From: Microbulbifer agarilyticus
GTDB lineage: Bacteria > Pseudomonadota > Gammaproteobacteria > Pseudomonadales > Cellvibrionaceae
Direction of reading: 5' to 3'
Assembly (NCBI RefSeq): GCF_020171345.1
Contig: NZ_JAIUZM010000003.1
Coordinates: 372,001 to 436,000 of the forward strand
Length of the DNA stretch: 64,000 bases
A program made the position numbers and the translations under genes. Below, in pieces: positions 62,271-64,000 of the stretch (positions within the stretch are counted from its first letter, which is position 1; each line of letters begins with the position of its first letter). Below the pieces are notes generated by a model, which did not search any database, was not told the origin of the DNA, and saw nothing but the letters and a program-made list of their open reading frames with translations.

Positions 62271-64000
62271 ATGAATACCGAATTCCGCAAAAACCTCCCC
62301 GGCACCGACCTAGATTATTTCGACACCCGCGAAGCCGTCGAAAACATCCAGCCGGGCAGCTACGCAAAACTGCCGTATACCTCCCGTATCCTGGCAGAAA
62401 ACCTCGTCCGCCGCTGTGAGCCGGAAAACCTCACCGCCGCCCTCAAGCAGATTATCGAACGCAAGCGCGACCTCGACTTCCCCTGGTTCCCCGCGCGCGT
62501 CGTCTGCCACGATATTCTCGGCCAAACCGCACTGGTCGACCTCGCCGGCCTGCGCGACGCCATTGCAGAGAAGGGTGGGGACCCCGCCAAAGTAAACCCG
62601 GTAGTGCCCACCCAGCTGATCGTCGACCACTCCCTGGCCGTCGAACACCCCGGTTTTGAAAAGAACGCGTTTGAAAAAAACCGCGAAGTTGAAGAGCGCC
62701 GTAACGAAGACCGCTTCCACTTCATCAACTGGACCAAAACCGCGTTTGAAAATGTCGACGTAATCCCGCCGGGCAACGGCATCATGCACCAGATCAACCT
62801 GGAGAAAATGTCTCCGGTGGTGCAGGTACGCAACGGCGTGGCCTTCCCGGATACCTGCGTCGGTACCGACAGCCACACCCCAATGGTCGACGCCCTCGGC
62901 GTAATCTCCGTAGGCGTGGGTGGCCTCGAAGCAGAAAGCGTGATGCTCGGCCGCGCCTCCTACATGCGCCTGCCAGACATCGTCGGCGTAGAGCTGACCG
63001 GCAAACTGCAGCCCGGCATTACCGGTACCGACATGGTACTGGCCCTGACCGAATTCCTGCGCCGCGAGCGAGTAGTCGGAGCTTATCTCGAATTCTACGG
63101 CGAAGGCGCCTCCAGCTTGAGCCTCGGCGACCGCGCCACCATCGCCAACATGACACCGGAATACGGTGCCACCGCCGGCATGTTCGCCATCGATGAACAA
63201 ACCATCGACTACCTCAAGCTCACCGGCCGCGACGACGAGCAGGTGGCGCTGGTAGAAAAGTTCGCAAAAGAAACCGGCCTCTGGGCAGATACCCTGAAAG
63301 AAGCCGAATACGAGCGCGTACTCAAATTCGACCTTTCCTCCGTAGGCCGCAACCTGGCCGGCCCATCCAACCCGCACGCACTGCTGCCGGTATCCGAACT
63401 GGGTAACCGCGGTATTGCCCAAGAAGGATGGAAAGAGAAATGGGAAGAGAAAGAAGGCGAAATGCCCGATGGTGCCGTCATCATCGCCGCCATTACCAGC
63501 TGTACCAACACCAGTAACCCGCGCAACATGATTGCCGCAGGCCTGATCGCGCGTAACGCCAACAAACTCGGCCTTACCCGCAAGCCCTGGGTAAAAACCT
63601 CCCTCGCGCCCGGTTCCAAAACCGTAAAAATGTATCTGGAAGAAGCCGACCTGTTGCCAGAGCTGCAACAGCAGGGCTTTGATGTGGTCGCCTTTGCCTG
63701 TACCACCTGTAACGGCATGAGCGGCGCGCTGGACCCAAAAATCCAGAAAGAAGTCATCGATCGCGACCTTTACGCCACCGCCGTACTGTCCGGTAACCGC
63801 AACTTCGATGGCCGCATCCACCCCTACGCCAAGCAGGCATTCCTGGCCTCACCACCACTGGTTGTGGCCTATGCCATCGCCGGCACCATCCGCTTCGATA
63901 TCGAAAAGGATGTACTGGGCCACGATAAAGACGGCAACCCCATCACCCTGAAAGATATCTGGCCGAGCGACGAAGAGATCGACGCGATCGTCAAGCAGAG
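62271..64000 (+). CDS. acnD: Fe/S-dependent 2-methylisocitrate dehydratase AcnD (partial)
   Basis: The open frame runs from the ATG at 62271 to the right edge (576 codons) without a stop, so the 3' end is missing. It starts MNTEFRKNLPGTDLDYFDTREAVENI, typical of AcnD, and has DSHTPMVDALGVISVGVGGLE plus the [4Fe-4S] cysteines TSCTNTSNPRN and ACTTCNGMSG. It dehydrates 2-methylcitrate; PrpF normally follows and may lie outside. No strong ribosome site is visible, and an in-frame GTG at 62259 is an alternative start. It is separated from prpC by about 230 bases of repeats. Confidence 0.92.
   Translation, partial: MNTEFRKNLPGTDLDYFDTREAVENIQPGSYAKLPYTSRILAENLVRRCEPENLTAALKQIIERKRDLDFPWFPARVVCHDILGQTALVDLAGLRDAIAEKGGDPAKVNPVVPTQLIVDHSLAVEHPGFEKNAFEKNREVEERRNEDRFHFINWTKTAFENVDVIPPGNGIMHQINLEKMSPVVQVRNGVAFPDTCVGTDSHTPMVDALGVISVGVGGLEAESVMLGRASYMRLPDIVGVELTGKLQPGITGTDMVLALTEFLRRERVVGAYLEFYGEGASSLSLGDRATIANMTPEYGATAGMFAIDEQTIDYLKLTGRDDEQVALVEKFAKETGLWADTLKEAEYERVLKFDLSSVGRNLAGPSNPHALLPVSELGNRGIAQEGWKEKWEEKEGEMPDGAVIIAAITSCTNTSNPRNMIAAGLIARNANKLGLTRKPWVKTSLAPGSKTVKMYLEEADLLPELQQQGFDVVAFACTTCNGMSGALDPKIQKEVIDRDLYATAVLSGNRNFDGRIHPYAKQAFLASPPLVVAYAIAGTIRFDIEKDVLGHDKDGNPITLKDIWPSDEEIDAIVKQ

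Noticed and set aside
62310-63821. 503-aa minus-strand open frame opposite acnD
   Set aside because: Antisense shadow; the plus frame encodes AcnD with Fe/S cysteines.
1-64000. CRISPR arrays, rRNA/tRNA genes, prophage or complete insertion sequences
   Set aside because: No regularly spaced direct repeats, cloverleaf sequences, integrase/transposase or phage structural genes were seen.

Overview
The window is one chromosomal segment of a Gram-negative gammaproteobacterium. Most of it is densely packed housekeeping gene clusters, with no phage, CRISPR array, rRNA, tRNA or intact transposon visible. Ribosome modulation factor next to rlmL and pyrD, Na+-NQR with NqrM and ApbE, LolCDE, CsiV beside Mfd, a PsrA-like TetR protein and an N-terminally extended GAPDH all resemble the Pseudomonas gene set. 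Na+-NQR and the overall composition fit a marine relative in the Cellvibrionales/Pseudomonadales, for example a Microbulbifer-like organism. The genus is my inference from memory of gene content, not a database result.

Layout. 1-259 is the tail of a glycosyltransferase. 256-7468 (minus) is a six-gene aerotolerance-type operon: moxR, DUF58, DUF4381, batA, batB with TPR, batD. 7832-12721 is the giant NAD-specific glutamate dehydrogenase. 12881-16956 holds pyrD, rmf (minus) and rlmL. 16964-21912 is a signalling module: a transmembrane Ser/Thr kinase with PEGA and FGE-like domains, a membrane-anchored PP2C phosphatase, a twin-FHA membrane protein and a small glutaredoxin-like protein. 21,9xx-26.5 kb holds slt, uup and a universal stress protein.

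26.7-58.2 kb is a long block whose order I recall from Pseudomonas: topA, DUF6586, an 84-aa conserved protein, lexA, psrA-like, nagZ, then csiV, mfd, gap, nqrABCDEF, apbE, nqrM, sthA, a thioesterase and lolCDE. Inserted in it are an MscS channel, a cold-shock protein and an alpha/beta-hydrolase_9 protein. 58.2-64.0 kb holds a DUF2062 protein and a methylcitrate-cycle operon for propionyl-CoA breakdown: a GntR regulator, prpB, prpC and acnD, the last cut by the window edge.

How the parts work together. Na+-NQR is encoded with its maturation factors (ApbE flavinylates NqrB and NqrC; NqrM helps assemble the iron site) and beside a soluble transhydrogenase, which makes a redox block. LolCDE exports lipoproteins. 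LexA has two SOS boxes. The propionate genes are probably controlled by the adjacent GntR protein through a palindrome upstream.

The most unusual signals are in the non-coding DNA and in domain architecture: a near-perfect intrinsic terminator inside the 5' end of apbE; two consecutive long inverted repeats between prpC and acnD, one looking like a roughly 100-bp MITE/REP element with a 6-bp flanking direct repeat; a HexR-like palindrome upstream of gap; a roughly 500-bp region ahead of nqrA; and a kinase whose extracellular FGE-like domain lacks the catalytic cysteines. I did not find a clear novel defence or mobile system.
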